Source: Betaproteobacteria bacterium UBA1934
Lineage (GTDB): Bacteria > Pseudomonadota > Gammaproteobacteria > Burkholderiales > Rhodocyclaceae
NCBI GenBank assembly: GCA_002337055.1
Contig: DDFG01000001.1
Coordinates: 37,161 to 101,160, forward strand
Length of the DNA stretch: 64,000 nt
Direction of reading: 5' to 3'
Both the position numbers and the translations under genes were made by a program. The first letter of the stretch is position 1; each line of letters begins with the position of its first letter. Below the pieces are notes generated by a model. The model did not search any database, was not told the DNA's origin, and saw nothing but the letters and a program-made list of their open reading frames with translations. Below are positions 1 through 5,511 of the stretch, in pieces.

Positions 1-494
1 GTGTCATGGTGCGGCGTGCCCTTCGGCTGCTGGACCCACGGCCGGGCGAGCGCATTGCTGACATGTTCTGCGGGTTGGGTAACTTCACGTTGCCGATTGC
101 GCGCTCGGGGGCCAAGGTGGTCGGCGTCGAGGGTAGCGATGCCCTGGTCCGCCGTGGCGCCGAAAGCGCGGCGGCCAATGGTTTGGCCGATCGCGTTGAA
201 TTCGGGGTCGCCAACCTGTTTGAATGCACGCCGGAATCGCTGGCGGCGCTCGGCGAATTCGACAAGATGCTGATCGACCCGCCGCGCGAAGGCGCGATTG
301 AATTGGTTAAGGCCCTGCCGGCCAGCGGTGGCCCCAGGCGTATCGTTTATGTTTCCTGCAATCCTGCCACATTGGCGCGGGATGCCGCTGTGCTGGTGGG
401 CGTGCAGGGCTATCGCTTTGTCGCAGCGGGTGCGATCAATATGTTCCCGCATACCGCCCACGTTGAGTCGATTGCGCTGTTCGAGCGCGATTGA
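1..494 (+). CDS. rlmD: 23S rRNA (uracil-C5)-methyltransferase RlmD, 3' part
   Basis: This is the C-terminal Rossmann methyltransferase domain of an RlmD/TrmA-family enzyme, which methylates C5 of a uridine in 23S rRNA using SAM. The gene runs in from before the window and its reading frame starts at base 3. Visible motifs are the SAM-binding stretch DMFCGLGNF, the substrate-site motif IDPPREGA, the catalytic-cysteine motif VSCNPATLARD and the family's C-terminal signature FPHTAHVES. The N-terminal TRAM and FeS-cysteine regions lie outside. RlmD fits better than TrmA because of the DPPREGA/SCNPATLARD combination. The gene ends just before a hairpin that serves the opposing gene. Confidence 0.9.
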   Translation, partial: VMVRRALRLLDPRPGERIADMFCGLGNFTLPIARSGAKVVGVEGSDALVRRGAESAAANGLADRVEFGVANLFECTPESLAALGEFDKMLIDPPREGAIELVKALPASGGPRRIVYVSCNPATLARDAAVLVGVQGYRFVAAGAINMFPHTAHVESIALFERD

Positions 495-502
495 ACAGTG
501 CC

Positions 503-531
503 AAAAAAAAGGGGCAGCCATTGGCTGCCCC
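503..531 (-). terminator. Rho-independent terminator of the BI-1 gene
   Basis: A perfect 9-bp GC-rich stem (511-519 with 523-531, 3-nt loop) is followed on the minus strand by eight T residues (the A run at 503-510). It sits 23 bp after the stop codon of the minus-strand Bax-inhibitor gene. The plus strand has no good T tract, so it would serve rlmD less well. Confidence 0.85.
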
Positions 532-553
532 CCGTTGTCTGCGCCGAACGGGC

Positions 554-1246
554 TCAGTCGCGTTCGCCCGAAAACGCCATCAACAGGTTCAGCAAGCTGA
601 CGAAGACGTTGTAGATGTCGAGATACACCGCCAGCGTGGCGGTGATGTAGTTGGTCTCGCCACCGCGAACGATATTGTTGATGTCGTACAGGATGTAGGC
701 CGAGAAAATCAGTACGGCGGCGGCCGAAATGGCCAGCGACACGGCCGGAACCTGGAAGAAGGCGTTCGCCAGTGCAGCCAGCAGGATCACGATCATCCCG
801 GCGAAGAGAAACTTGCCCAGTCCGCTGAAATCACGCCGCGTGGTGGCGGCCACGGTCGAGAGCACGAAAAAGAGGGCGCCGGTACCGCCGGCCGCCATGG
901 CAATCAGCGAACCGCCGTTTGAAAAGCCGAGCGCAACTTGCAGAATGCGAGACAGCATCAGCCCCATGAAGAAAGTGAAGCCGAGCAGCAGCGCTACGCC
1001 CCAGCCACTGTTCTTGGTGCGTTCGATGCCCCAGAAGAAGCCGAACGCGATCCCCAGGAAGAGCAGGAAAGAGATGAGCGGGCTGCCGGCGAAGAAGCTG
1101 AATTGCATCTGTACGCCCATCAATGCGCCAAGTACGGTGGGCACCATCGAAAGGCCAAGCAACATATAGGTGTTCCGCAGCACGCGGTTCTGCTGAAGGG
1201 CGCTATCAACGCTCGCCGCACGGGTAATCTGGATGTCGGAGTGCAT
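554..1246 (-). CDS. Bax inhibitor-1/YccA family membrane protein
   Basis: This is a 230-aa polytopic inner-membrane protein of the BI-1/YccA (UPF0005) family. Seven hydrophobic segments follow a short polar N-terminus, starting around NTYMLLGLSMVPTVLGAL. The C-terminal half carries the family's YDINNIVRGG signature with its acidic residues, implicated in other members in Ca2+/H+ leak. E. coli YccA interacts with FtsH, and a similar role here is inference. I start it at 1246, not at the ATG nine codons upstream, because AAAGGA sits six bases before this ATG. It is monocistronic, with a strong terminator behind it. Confidence 0.85.
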   Translation of the reverse strand: MHSDIQITRAASVDSALQQNRVLRNTYMLLGLSMVPTVLGALMGVQMQFSFFAGSPLISFLLFLGIAFGFFWGIERTKNSGWGVALLLGFTFFMGLMLSRILQVALGFSNGGSLIAMAAGGTGALFFVLSTVAATTRRDFSGLGKFLFAGMIVILLAALANAFFQVPAVSLAISAAAVLIFSAYILYDINNIVRGGETNYITATLAVYLDIYNVFVSLLNLLMAFSGERD

Positions 1247-1380
1247 GTATGTCCTTTGAAAAAGGGAAGCCAACGGATCATTAGACTACTGGAGGGCGTC
1301 GAGAGTTGCAACCATTCGAGAGCGCGCCGGGAACGGAGCAGGATGGTCGGCCAGCGGTGTGGTAAGATGCCACCCCTGCC

Positions 1381-1448
1381 GGAGGTGTGGCAGAGTGGTC
1401 GATTGCACTGGTCTTGAAAACCAGCAAAGGGCAACCTTTCGTGAGTTC
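1381..1448 (+). pseudogene. tRNA-Ser(UGA), 5' part, cut in the T-loop
   Basis: The first 68 nt of a class II serine tRNA are intact: acceptor strand GGAGGTG, D-arm, anticodon stem-loop CTGGT-CTTGAAA-ACCAG with anticodon TGA, long variable arm, and T-stem strand GTGAG followed by TTC. The sequence then leaves tRNA: the next bases, TTATCTTAA, cannot close the T-stem or acceptor. The missing end lies 2.5 kb away at 3984-4003. Joining the halves restores GTGAG/CTCAC exactly and the acceptor with one G-U pair, so this was one gene. A TAAGAT -10-like element lies at 1363-1368. An automated tool may call this an intact tRNA, but the 3' end is gone. Confidence 0.9.
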
Positions 1449-1459
1449 TTATCTTAACC
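1443..1459 (+). repeat. Left attachment junction of the tRNA-Ser insertion
   Basis: The direct repeat GAGTTC (1443-1448) is followed by the element arm TTATCTTAACC (1449-1459). The same GAGTTC recurs at 3978-3983, preceded by GGTTTAGATAA. The two element arms are inverted copies matching at 10 of 11 positions, as expected when a circular attP with a 6-bp overlap has recombined into the T-loop. Confidence 0.75.
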
Positions 1460-1522
1460 AGGTTGTTGTGCACCTAATGCAACACGTGGGAGCGTAGCAA
1501 AATCAAGCTATTTAATTAGTTA

Positions 1523-1535
1523 TTGCACTGTGCAA
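1523..1535. promoter_or_regulatory. 13-bp palindrome upstream of the integrase relic
   Basis: TTGCAC-T-GTGCAA is a perfect dyad 25 bp before the relic's first ATG. Another imperfect TGCA-type dyad lies at about 1464-1484. The position suits an operator for the element's integrase promoter. No cognate regulator gene is visible inside the element. Confidence 0.4.
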
Positions 1536-1560
1536 CTAATGGCGCTAAATTGTTAGTGTC

Positions 1561-2168
1561 ATGTTGCCCGGGATGACTATGGCTGGCTTGAAAAATTTGA
1601 CGCGTGTCGAAACCCAAAGATTGGGACATACGACTTGGGACCTCATCGATAATGACGGAGTGCCCGTCCAAGCGTTCTCCTATTATTGTGAGAAAAATTG
1701 GGACTACGCATTTGCTACGCAAAAACGCTATGCGGAAGTTGTTGCCGGCTTCTTGGATTACTTAGTTGAGGCAAAGGCATTTGGAACCTCCTTGGCCCCC
1801 ACCAAGCGGCATCTCAACGAAGTCATTGATGCCTATCCGAACTGGAGCGTTCAAAGTTATACGGTGAGATAACTTTGGATGAAGTTACCTTTTTCCACGA
1901 AAGACTAAAATCCTTTGAGATTGGGCAACATGCTGCCGCTAGAGCATGGGCCAAAACCTTGAAGAAGGCTTGGAAGGCAAGGACAGGGGTGATTCAACTA
2001 AATCCGAAAATCGATAGCAAGAACCAGCGCCGGTTGCAATGTTCGGCAGCTATTACTGCCCTTGTTGATGCTTGCGAGGATTCAGAACTTTTTCGCGACG
2101 AGTATCGCGGGCTGCAGCTACCGTATGTGGTTAGTAGCAGCAGCCGTGAGTTCCGCTCAAGCACCTAG
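1561..2168 (+). pseudogene. Tyrosine recombinase (integrase) relic, catalytic domain missing
   Basis: The first open frame (1561-1872, 103 aa) resembles the N-terminal arm and SAM-like core-binding domain of a site-specific integrase: WDLIDNDGVPV, then TQKRYAEVVAGFLDYLVEA. A stop ends it, and a second frame (1875-2168) continues with integrase-like helices (ITALVDACEDSELFRDEYRG) up to where the catalytic domain should begin. No R-HxxR-Y catalytic set follows before the next gene, so the gene is both frameshifted and truncated. It lies just inside the left att junction, the usual place for an integrase. The family call is by pattern only and each fragment alone is weak. Confidence 0.55.
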
Positions 2169-2319
2169 GCCCCTTAGCGACTTGACGTATCAATATGGCC
2201 CTCAAGTCGTGTACTCCTGATTCAAGGTGCAATAGGTTTCGCAGGTACGGCCGGTATCGGCTCGATAAATCCTCAAAATAGGGATAGTTGTCCATATATT
2301 AGGTATAACTGAAATTCGG

Positions 2320-2347
2320 CGTCTCGAAAATGTTCCTTTTTGAGACG
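2320..2347. promoter_or_regulatory. 28-bp dyad, candidate crossover (res I-like) site
   Basis: CGTCTCGAAAA and TTTTTGAGACG flank a 6-bp centre and match at 10 of 11 positions as inverted repeats. Twenty-eight bp is the usual size of a Tn3-family resolvase crossover subsite. It lies about 120 bp upstream of the serine recombinase gene. Related GTCTC/GAGAC half-sites recur nearer the gene. Confidence 0.5.
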
Positions 2348-2404
2348 CGCCTGGTAACGGCCCCAGCCACGGCGGATTGCCATACTTTCGTGTCTTGAAA
2401 TCAA

Positions 2405-2453
2405 GTCTCAATTTCAAAATCTCGCTATACTTAATTTAGACGAGATTTGAGAC
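2405..2453. promoter_or_regulatory. Nested inverted repeats before the serine recombinase
   Basis: GTCTC (2405-2409) pairs with GAGAC (2449-2453), and inside it AAATCTCG (2417-2424) pairs with CGAGATTT (2441-2448). The inner dyad ends 16 bp before the recombinase start codon and so overlaps its promoter region. With the dyad at 2320-2347 it resembles the multi-subsite res regions that resolvases use both for recombination and for autoregulation. Confidence 0.45.
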
Positions 2454-2464
2454 GGAGAGCTGCC

Positions 2465-3022
2465 ATGCTTGTGGGCTACGCACGAGTATCAACCGAAGAC
2501 CAAAACCTGGACCTACAGTCCGATGCACTGAAATCGGCAGGCTGCGAGCAACTATTCACTGACCAGCTTTCTGGAGCTGCGAAGAATCGCCCTGGCTTGG
2601 ACGAAGCGCTGAAGTACCTTCGCCAGGGGGATACCCTTGTGGTTTGGAAACTCGACCGGTTAGGGCGCACCGTGAAGGGGCTCGTCGACTTGGTGGAGAG
2701 CCTCCAAGAAAAAGGCATCCAGTTCCGTAGCTTGACTGATGGAATCGATACCTCGACTTCGGCAGGCAGGTTCTTCTTCCATGTAATGGCTGCCCTTGCT
2801 CAAATGGAACGAGAGCTCATTCGTGAGCGAACCAATGCTGGTCTGAAGGCAGCGAGAGCACGTGGCCGTCTCGGTGGCAGGAAGCCAAAAATGGATGACT
2901 CAAAGGTCAAGTCGGCCAAGCATCTACTCGATAGTGGAGTTCCTGCCAGAGAAGTTGCGAACAACCTTGGGGTGTCTCGGGCTACGTTGTACCGAGCATT
3001 GGCTCAAGCCATGGAGGCTTAA
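2465..3022 (+). CDS. Tn3-type serine recombinase (resolvase/invertase)
   Basis: The product is a complete 185-aa small serine recombinase, the normal length for Tn3 resolvases. The N-terminal catalytic domain begins GYARVSTEDQN with the nucleophile Ser9. Next come DQLSGA and the arginine motif VWKLDRLGR, and then the long dimer-forming E-helix (AALAQMERELIRERT). A C-terminal helix-turn-helix (REVANNLGVSRATLYRAL) binds DNA. The ATG at 2465 is chosen because GGAG lies seven bases upstream; earlier in-frame codons lack a site. It is the only apparently intact recombinase in the element. No transposase accompanies it, so it probably resolves or inverts DNA and does not transpose. Confidence 0.9.
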   Translation: MLVGYARVSTEDQNLDLQSDALKSAGCEQLFTDQLSGAAKNRPGLDEALKYLRQGDTLVVWKLDRLGRTVKGLVDLVESLQEKGIQFRSLTDGIDTSTSAGRFFFHVMAALAQMERELIRERTNAGLKAARARGRLGGRKPKMDDSKVKSAKHLLDSGVPAREVANNLGVSRATLYRALAQAMEA

Positions 3023-3047
3023 ATGTGTCTCAAGCAGTTGGCAGTTT

Positions 3048-3308
3048 CTATTTTGCAAATGGACTAGTGCACCACTGAGACTCGCACGGGGTGCCATCCC
3101 CGTCACCGTCCATTTCTGTGCCTGGGCAGTTGCGAAGGAAATAGGTAGCTTCCGCGCATGACGTCATCTGGGAGCAATAACGCCGGCCGTCACATGTGAA
3201 ACGCCCAGCCGCCTCTGCTGGCGAACTCAGAATTGCCTGCGCCGGCGTACCCTTCAGCTTGGGCAGTATCGCTTGGTAGCCCATGTAACCTAGGCTTGCA
3301 ATTATCAC
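3048..3308 (-). CDS. Small excalibur-domain (putative Ca-binding) protein
   Basis: The product is 86 aa if the GTG at 3308 is used; an ATG eight codons in has an AGG before it. The C-terminal half is an excalibur domain: conserved cysteines in FTCDGRRYCSQMTSC, then CPGTEMDGDGDGTPCE and a final WC. The DGDGDG loop resembles an EF-hand calcium loop. Such domains usually sit behind a membrane anchor or signal sequence. Here only a short hydrophobic N-terminus (IIASLGYMGYQAI) remains, so the 5' end may be lost. It is convergent with the serine recombinase, with stops 26 bp apart, and is the only plausible cargo protein of the element. Confidence 0.6.
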   Translation of the reverse strand: MIIASLGYMGYQAILPKLKGTPAQAILSSPAEAAGRFTCDGRRYCSQMTSCAEATYFLRNCPGTEMDGDGDGTPCESQWCTSPFAK

Positions 3309-3555
3309 ACGTCATAAGCAATCGTCGTTAAGCACAGCGGCAGCACCTATGAGAAATATTCCATCCTAAAGTCATACCTGTGACGTAGAAAGCACCGAAA
3401 TTTGAAGGTGTACTCAAGCAGCTCTGTGTCCAGCAATTTTTTGGAACGGCATCGCAGTGGCTGCGTCTGCGCTAAAAATATAAAGCCATTCCTTACATTG
3501 GTTGCACAGTGAGGAACTAATTAGATGGAATTTTTGACTTCTGGTCATTGGGCAA

Positions 3556-3585
3556 TTTAGCGGTATTCAGGAAGTCAGATATAAT
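3556..3585 (+). promoter_or_regulatory. Promoter of the intron-containing tRNA-Ser
   Basis: A consensus -10 box, TATAAT (3580-3585), lies nine bases before the tRNA's first base, with a poor -35 (TTTAGC, 3556-3561) at 18-bp spacing. Transcription would start almost at the tRNA 5' end. The 270 bp between this promoter and the excalibur gene show no convincing gene. The tRNA therefore does not depend on the promoter of the split host gene. Confidence 0.6.
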
Positions 3586-3594
3586 TCGCCCCAC

Positions 3595-3898
3595 GGAAGG
3601 TTGGCAGAGCGGTTGAATGCACCGGTCTTGTTAACTCGAGCGCTGCTTCGGAAACGTTGCAGATGTAAGGAGTCAAAGTCGGAGAAGCCCCTGGTGAAAA
3701 CCGAGGTAACGCCGAGCGAAGCCTAGCTTGCTAGGAACGTGTAGAGACTTGACGGCTCCCACCTAAAGCAGTTTTGCTATGGTGAAGGCAAAGTCCAGAC
3801 CCCAAACAGACTATGTCTGGTAGCGAAAGCTATAGCAGGTAAGGAAAACCGGCAGTGTCGTAAGGCACTCCAGGGTTCGAATCCCTGACCTTCCGCCA
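3595..3898 (+). tRNA. tRNA-Ser(UGA) interrupted by a group I intron
   Basis: The exons are 3595-3629 and 3844-3898, giving a 90-nt mature tRNA including an encoded CCA. Acceptor GGAAGGT pairs with ACCTTCC, the D-stem is GCA/TGC, and the anticodon stem CCGGT/ACCGG encloses the spliced loop CTTGAAA with anticodon TGA. The variable arm has AGTG/CACT, and the T-arm CAGGG/CCCTG holds TTCGAAT. The intron sits between U34 and G35. The acceptor and anticodon-stem bases differ from the split host gene, so it is not a duplicate of the target. The isoacceptor is the same one the element disrupted. It lies between the two target halves, so it came with the element. Confidence 0.92.
3630..3843 (+). ncRNA. 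Group I (IC3-like) self-splicing intron, 214 nt
   Basis: The intron follows a U (U34) and ends in G, as group I introns require. A three-base P1 can form between exon CUU and intron GAG (3638-3640) with a U-G pair at the splice site. P3 is GGAG (3669-3672) with CTCC (3756-3759). P7 is GACTT (3746-3750) with AAGTC (3791-3795). P8 is CACC/GGTG. P9 is CCAGAC (3795-3800) with GTCTGG (3815-3820), followed by a GAAA-capped hairpin. From memory the core resembles the Azoarcus tRNA-Ile intron, with P3 and P7 changed in paired fashion. It encodes no homing endonuclease. Subclass IC3 is an inference from that similarity. Confidence 0.9.
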
Positions 3899-3939
3899 TT
3901 AGATGCACGGTGAGCAACTAGAAACCCCTTGTTTTACCT

Positions 3940-3966
3940 ACACACACAGCGGATTTTGTGTGTTTT
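3940..3966 (+). terminator. Terminator after the intron-containing tRNA
   Basis: ACACACA (3940-3946) pairs with TGTGTGT (3957-3963), followed by TTT. It is AT-rich and modest, but lies 42 bp after the tRNA and before the right att junction, so the tRNA unit appears self-contained. Confidence 0.5.
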
Positions 3967-3983
3967 GGTTTAGATAAGAGTTC
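3967..3983 (+). repeat. Right attachment junction of the tRNA-Ser insertion
   Basis: The element arm GGTTTAGATAA (3967-3977) is followed by GAGTTC (3978-3983), the same hexamer as at 1443-1448. The arm is the inverted counterpart of the left arm at 1449-1459. The host tRNA 3' end continues directly after the hexamer. Confidence 0.75.
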
Positions 3984-4003
3984 GAATCTCACCGCCTCCG
4001 CCA
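3984..4003 (+). pseudogene. tRNA-Ser(UGA), 3' part
   Basis: GAAT of the T-loop, T-stem strand CTCAC, acceptor strand CGCCTCC, then G and CCA complete the serine tRNA begun at 1381-1448. The pairing with the distant 5' half is complete apart from one U-G pair. No tRNA 5' half precedes this fragment: upstream lies element sequence. Confidence 0.88.
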
Positions 4004-4040
4004 ATAAAAACAAGCACTCAGTTTGTCTCTCTGTGTGCCG

Positions 4041-4083
4041 TTAAGCATAATGTGTCCACATGGACAACTTATGCTTAATTTTT
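4041..4083 (+). terminator. Strong two-part hairpin with T tract after the split tRNA
   Basis: A perfect 10-bp stem TTAAGCATAA/TTATGCTTAA (4041-4050, 4069-4078) encloses a second perfect stem TGTCCA/TGGACA (4053-4058, 4061-4066) and is followed by five T residues. It probably terminated the original tRNA-Ser gene. An inverted partner of AATGTGTCC occurs as GGACACATT at about 4089-4097, which could also make this an operator. The rest of 4084-4265, outside the next terminator, shows no gene I can support. Confidence 0.6.
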
Positions 4084-4162
4084 CCGATAGGACACATTTT
4101 TCTTCATCGGAAATCTGTGGCTGACAATGCGAAGTCTTTGCGCCGTGCTCATCGCAAGGCGT

Positions 4163-4185
4163 AAAAAAGCCGGCCGTTAGGCCGG
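4163..4185 (-). terminator. Terminator of the TniQ-like gene
   Basis: CCGGCC (4170-4175) and GGCCGG (4180-4185) form a tight stem with a 4-nt loop. On the minus strand it is followed by six T residues (A run 4163-4168). It lies 80 bp after the stop of the minus-strand gene 4266-4967. Confidence 0.75.
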
Positions 4186-4265
4186 TCCGTTCCCTGTCCA
4201 AATTCTGTAGATTACTTTTCTGTTTCTGTTGCGAAATTCGGTGTCGTCAGGTGACTTTGTACATC

Positions 4266-4967
4266 TTAGAGAACCTGTAGCAGATTGTTCAGGGGCGTAA
4301 GAATCGGAGCCGGCACCCGTACGACAACCTCCCGGCGAGTGACTGCTTTTCCCTCTGCCAAGATATCAATACACGCCCGCTCGAGATAAGGCCATGCATC
4401 GGCTACATGCGTTTCTTGCCGTCGGCGCAGATAATCTTTCCAGCGTTCGCTGAGTTTCCGCGTGATCATATTGGCGCGAAGATGCAGTTGCCGGGGCTCC
4501 ACGCTCAACCGCCTGCCAGCTTCCAGTAGGCTGATTGGAGTTGGCAGCAATAGAAATTCCTGAAGTCTGATTTCAATGTCAATCCAATTCAGTTCTCGTT
4601 GAACAGCGCGAGCGCGTGGTGTCGGCTGCGAAAGCGATGGGATCATTTGCAGCTCAGAATCGGGCCGTTTCCACCCTGACAAGTCGCCAGTCAGCAGTTG
4701 CGTCAAGCTCGCTCCGCACAGAGTAGCGATTTTCAGACTAGCTTCAAGAGTCGGCGTGCCTTCGCCTTTGAGCCAGTGATGAATAGTGCTTTTTGCTACT
4801 CCGATGCGCCGGGCAAAGGCGGCACTTTGCCTATGATCCACTTCCGTGATCAAATACGCGATGACCTTGATGAGCTTGTCGCGAGTCGGTGCGGTTTCCA
4901 AAGCCTGTTGCACGGCAAACAGTTCACCGACCTGCCTCGCAACCCAGCGGGCAGTCGGGTCGGCCAT
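4266..4967 (-). CDS. TnsD/TniQ-like C-terminal DNA-binding protein, N-terminally truncated
   Basis: The product is 233 aa with two HTH-like regions. The first (SAAFARRIGVAKSTIHHWLKG) is Xre/TniQ-like. The second (EAGRRLSVEPRQLHLRAN, then KLSERWKDYLRRRQ) resembles the repeated helical modules at the C-terminus of Tn7-type TnsD/TniQ target selectors. The N-terminal zinc-finger half of that family is absent. Upstream lies only the end of queD, so the gene may be a beheaded relic or an orphan regulator. The ATG at 4967 is preferred; an ATG at 5036 would overlap queD by 16 bp. No other Tn7-like gene is visible. A plain Xre-family regulator is the alternative reading. Confidence 0.5.
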   Translation of the reverse strand: MADPTARWVARQVGELFAVQQALETAPTRDKLIKVIAYLITEVDHRQSAAFARRIGVAKSTIHHWLKGEGTPTLEASLKIATLCGASLTQLLTGDLSGWKRPDSELQMIPSLSQPTPRARAVQRELNWIDIEIRLQEFLLLPTPISLLEAGRRLSVEPRQLHLRANMITRKLSERWKDYLRRRQETHVADAWPYLERACIDILAEGKAVTRREVVVRVPAPILTPLNNLLQVL

Positions 4968-5020
4968 CCCGACCGCAGAGCTTGAGTTACCTAGAAACCC
5001 ACCTTTTGAATTTGCTGAAT

Positions 5021-5464
5021 TTAATTGCCGATGCAATCGGCCCAGCAGTTGGGCGTCTCGTAGAGGCGCACACGGTGAAGGCGGAGGTGGTTGCCGTAGC
5101 TGTCGCGGTAGGCCGCGTCAAGAATGTCGAAGGCGATCTGTGCCAGATTTTCGGCTGTGGGCACGCGATCCAGCAGTATGGTCTTGTGTCCGGGCAGCGA
5201 GGTCAGGAAATCGACGATCGCACGGTCGCCCCGAAATGCCAGAAAAGCGTGATCCCAGGCGTCGACAAGATGCGTCTTGGCGATGTCCCTTACCTGCGAG
5301 AAATCCATGACCATGCCATTGGCGGCATCGCCTGCCTTGTCGATCACCTCTCCGTAGAGAGTGATTTCAATGGCGTAGCGGTGTCCGTGCAGATGGCGGC
5401 ACTGACTTTTGTGGTCGGGAATGCGGTGTCCTGAATCGAATTCCAGGCGGCGCGTGATGAACAT
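5021..5464 (-). CDS. queD: 6-carboxy-5,6,7,8-tetrahydropterin synthase QueD
   Basis: The product is a 147-aa PTPS/QueD-family enzyme that converts 7,8-dihydroneopterin triphosphate to 6-carboxytetrahydropterin, the second step of queuosine/7-deazaguanine synthesis. Zinc-binding histidines are visible in SGHR near the N-terminus and in CRHLHGH. The cysteine in SQCRH is at the catalytic position, and the C-terminal RLYETPNCWADC matches the pterin-binding glutamate region. Length is normal. It is divergent from a radical SAM gene, with 47 bp between the starts. queC and queE are not in the window. Confidence 0.9.
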   Translation of the reverse strand: MFITRRLEFDSGHRIPDHKSQCRHLHGHRYAIEITLYGEVIDKAGDAANGMVMDFSQVRDIAKTHLVDAWDHAFLAFRGDRAIVDFLTSLPGHKTILLDRVPTAENLAQIAFDILDAAYRDSYGNHLRLHRVRLYETPNCWADCIGN

Positions 5465-5511
5465 CGTCAGAAGTGGTGTTTAATTGGTCTGCAAATTATA
5501 TCATTCGGGGC

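Larger units (their letters stand above)
1449..3983 (+). mobile_element. Integrated element in tRNA-Ser(UGA) carrying a replacement tRNA-Ser(UGA)
   Basis: About 2.5 kb of visibly AT-richer DNA is inserted in the T-loop of a tRNA-Ser(UGA) gene. It is bounded by the direct repeat GAGTTC and by inverted arms. In order it holds an operator-like palindrome, a broken tyrosine-recombinase gene, res-like dyads, a Tn3-type serine recombinase, an excalibur-domain gene on the minus strand, and an intact intron-containing tRNA-Ser(UGA) with promoter and terminator. Most tRNA-targeting elements restore the target by bringing a copy of its 3' end. This one leaves the target split and brings a whole gene instead. 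The boundaries follow from the repeats. Tyrosine-type integration is inferred from attP symmetry and the integrase relic. Only a search for empty sites in relatives can prove it. Confidence 0.8.

Noticed and set aside
1381..1468. An intact tRNA-Ser(UGA) at the first locus
   Set aside because: The D-arm, anticodon and variable arm are fine, but the bases after GAGTTC cannot pair with the T-stem or acceptor, and no CCA end follows. The true 3' end is at 3984-4003.
2202..2417. 71-aa minus-strand reading frame before the recombinase
   Set aside because: It has no family features and no ribosome-binding site, and it overlaps the res-like dyads. Treated as non-coding.
1449..3983. A giant intron within tRNA-Ser
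   Set aside because: The insertion is in the T-loop, is bounded by a direct repeat and inverted arms, and contains promoters, protein genes and another tRNA. It behaves as a mobile element. Only 3630-3843 has an intron core.
3989..4201. 70-aa minus-strand reading frame across the tRNA 3' end
   Set aside because: It covers the tRNA 3' half and both terminator hairpins, and its translation has no recognisable pattern.
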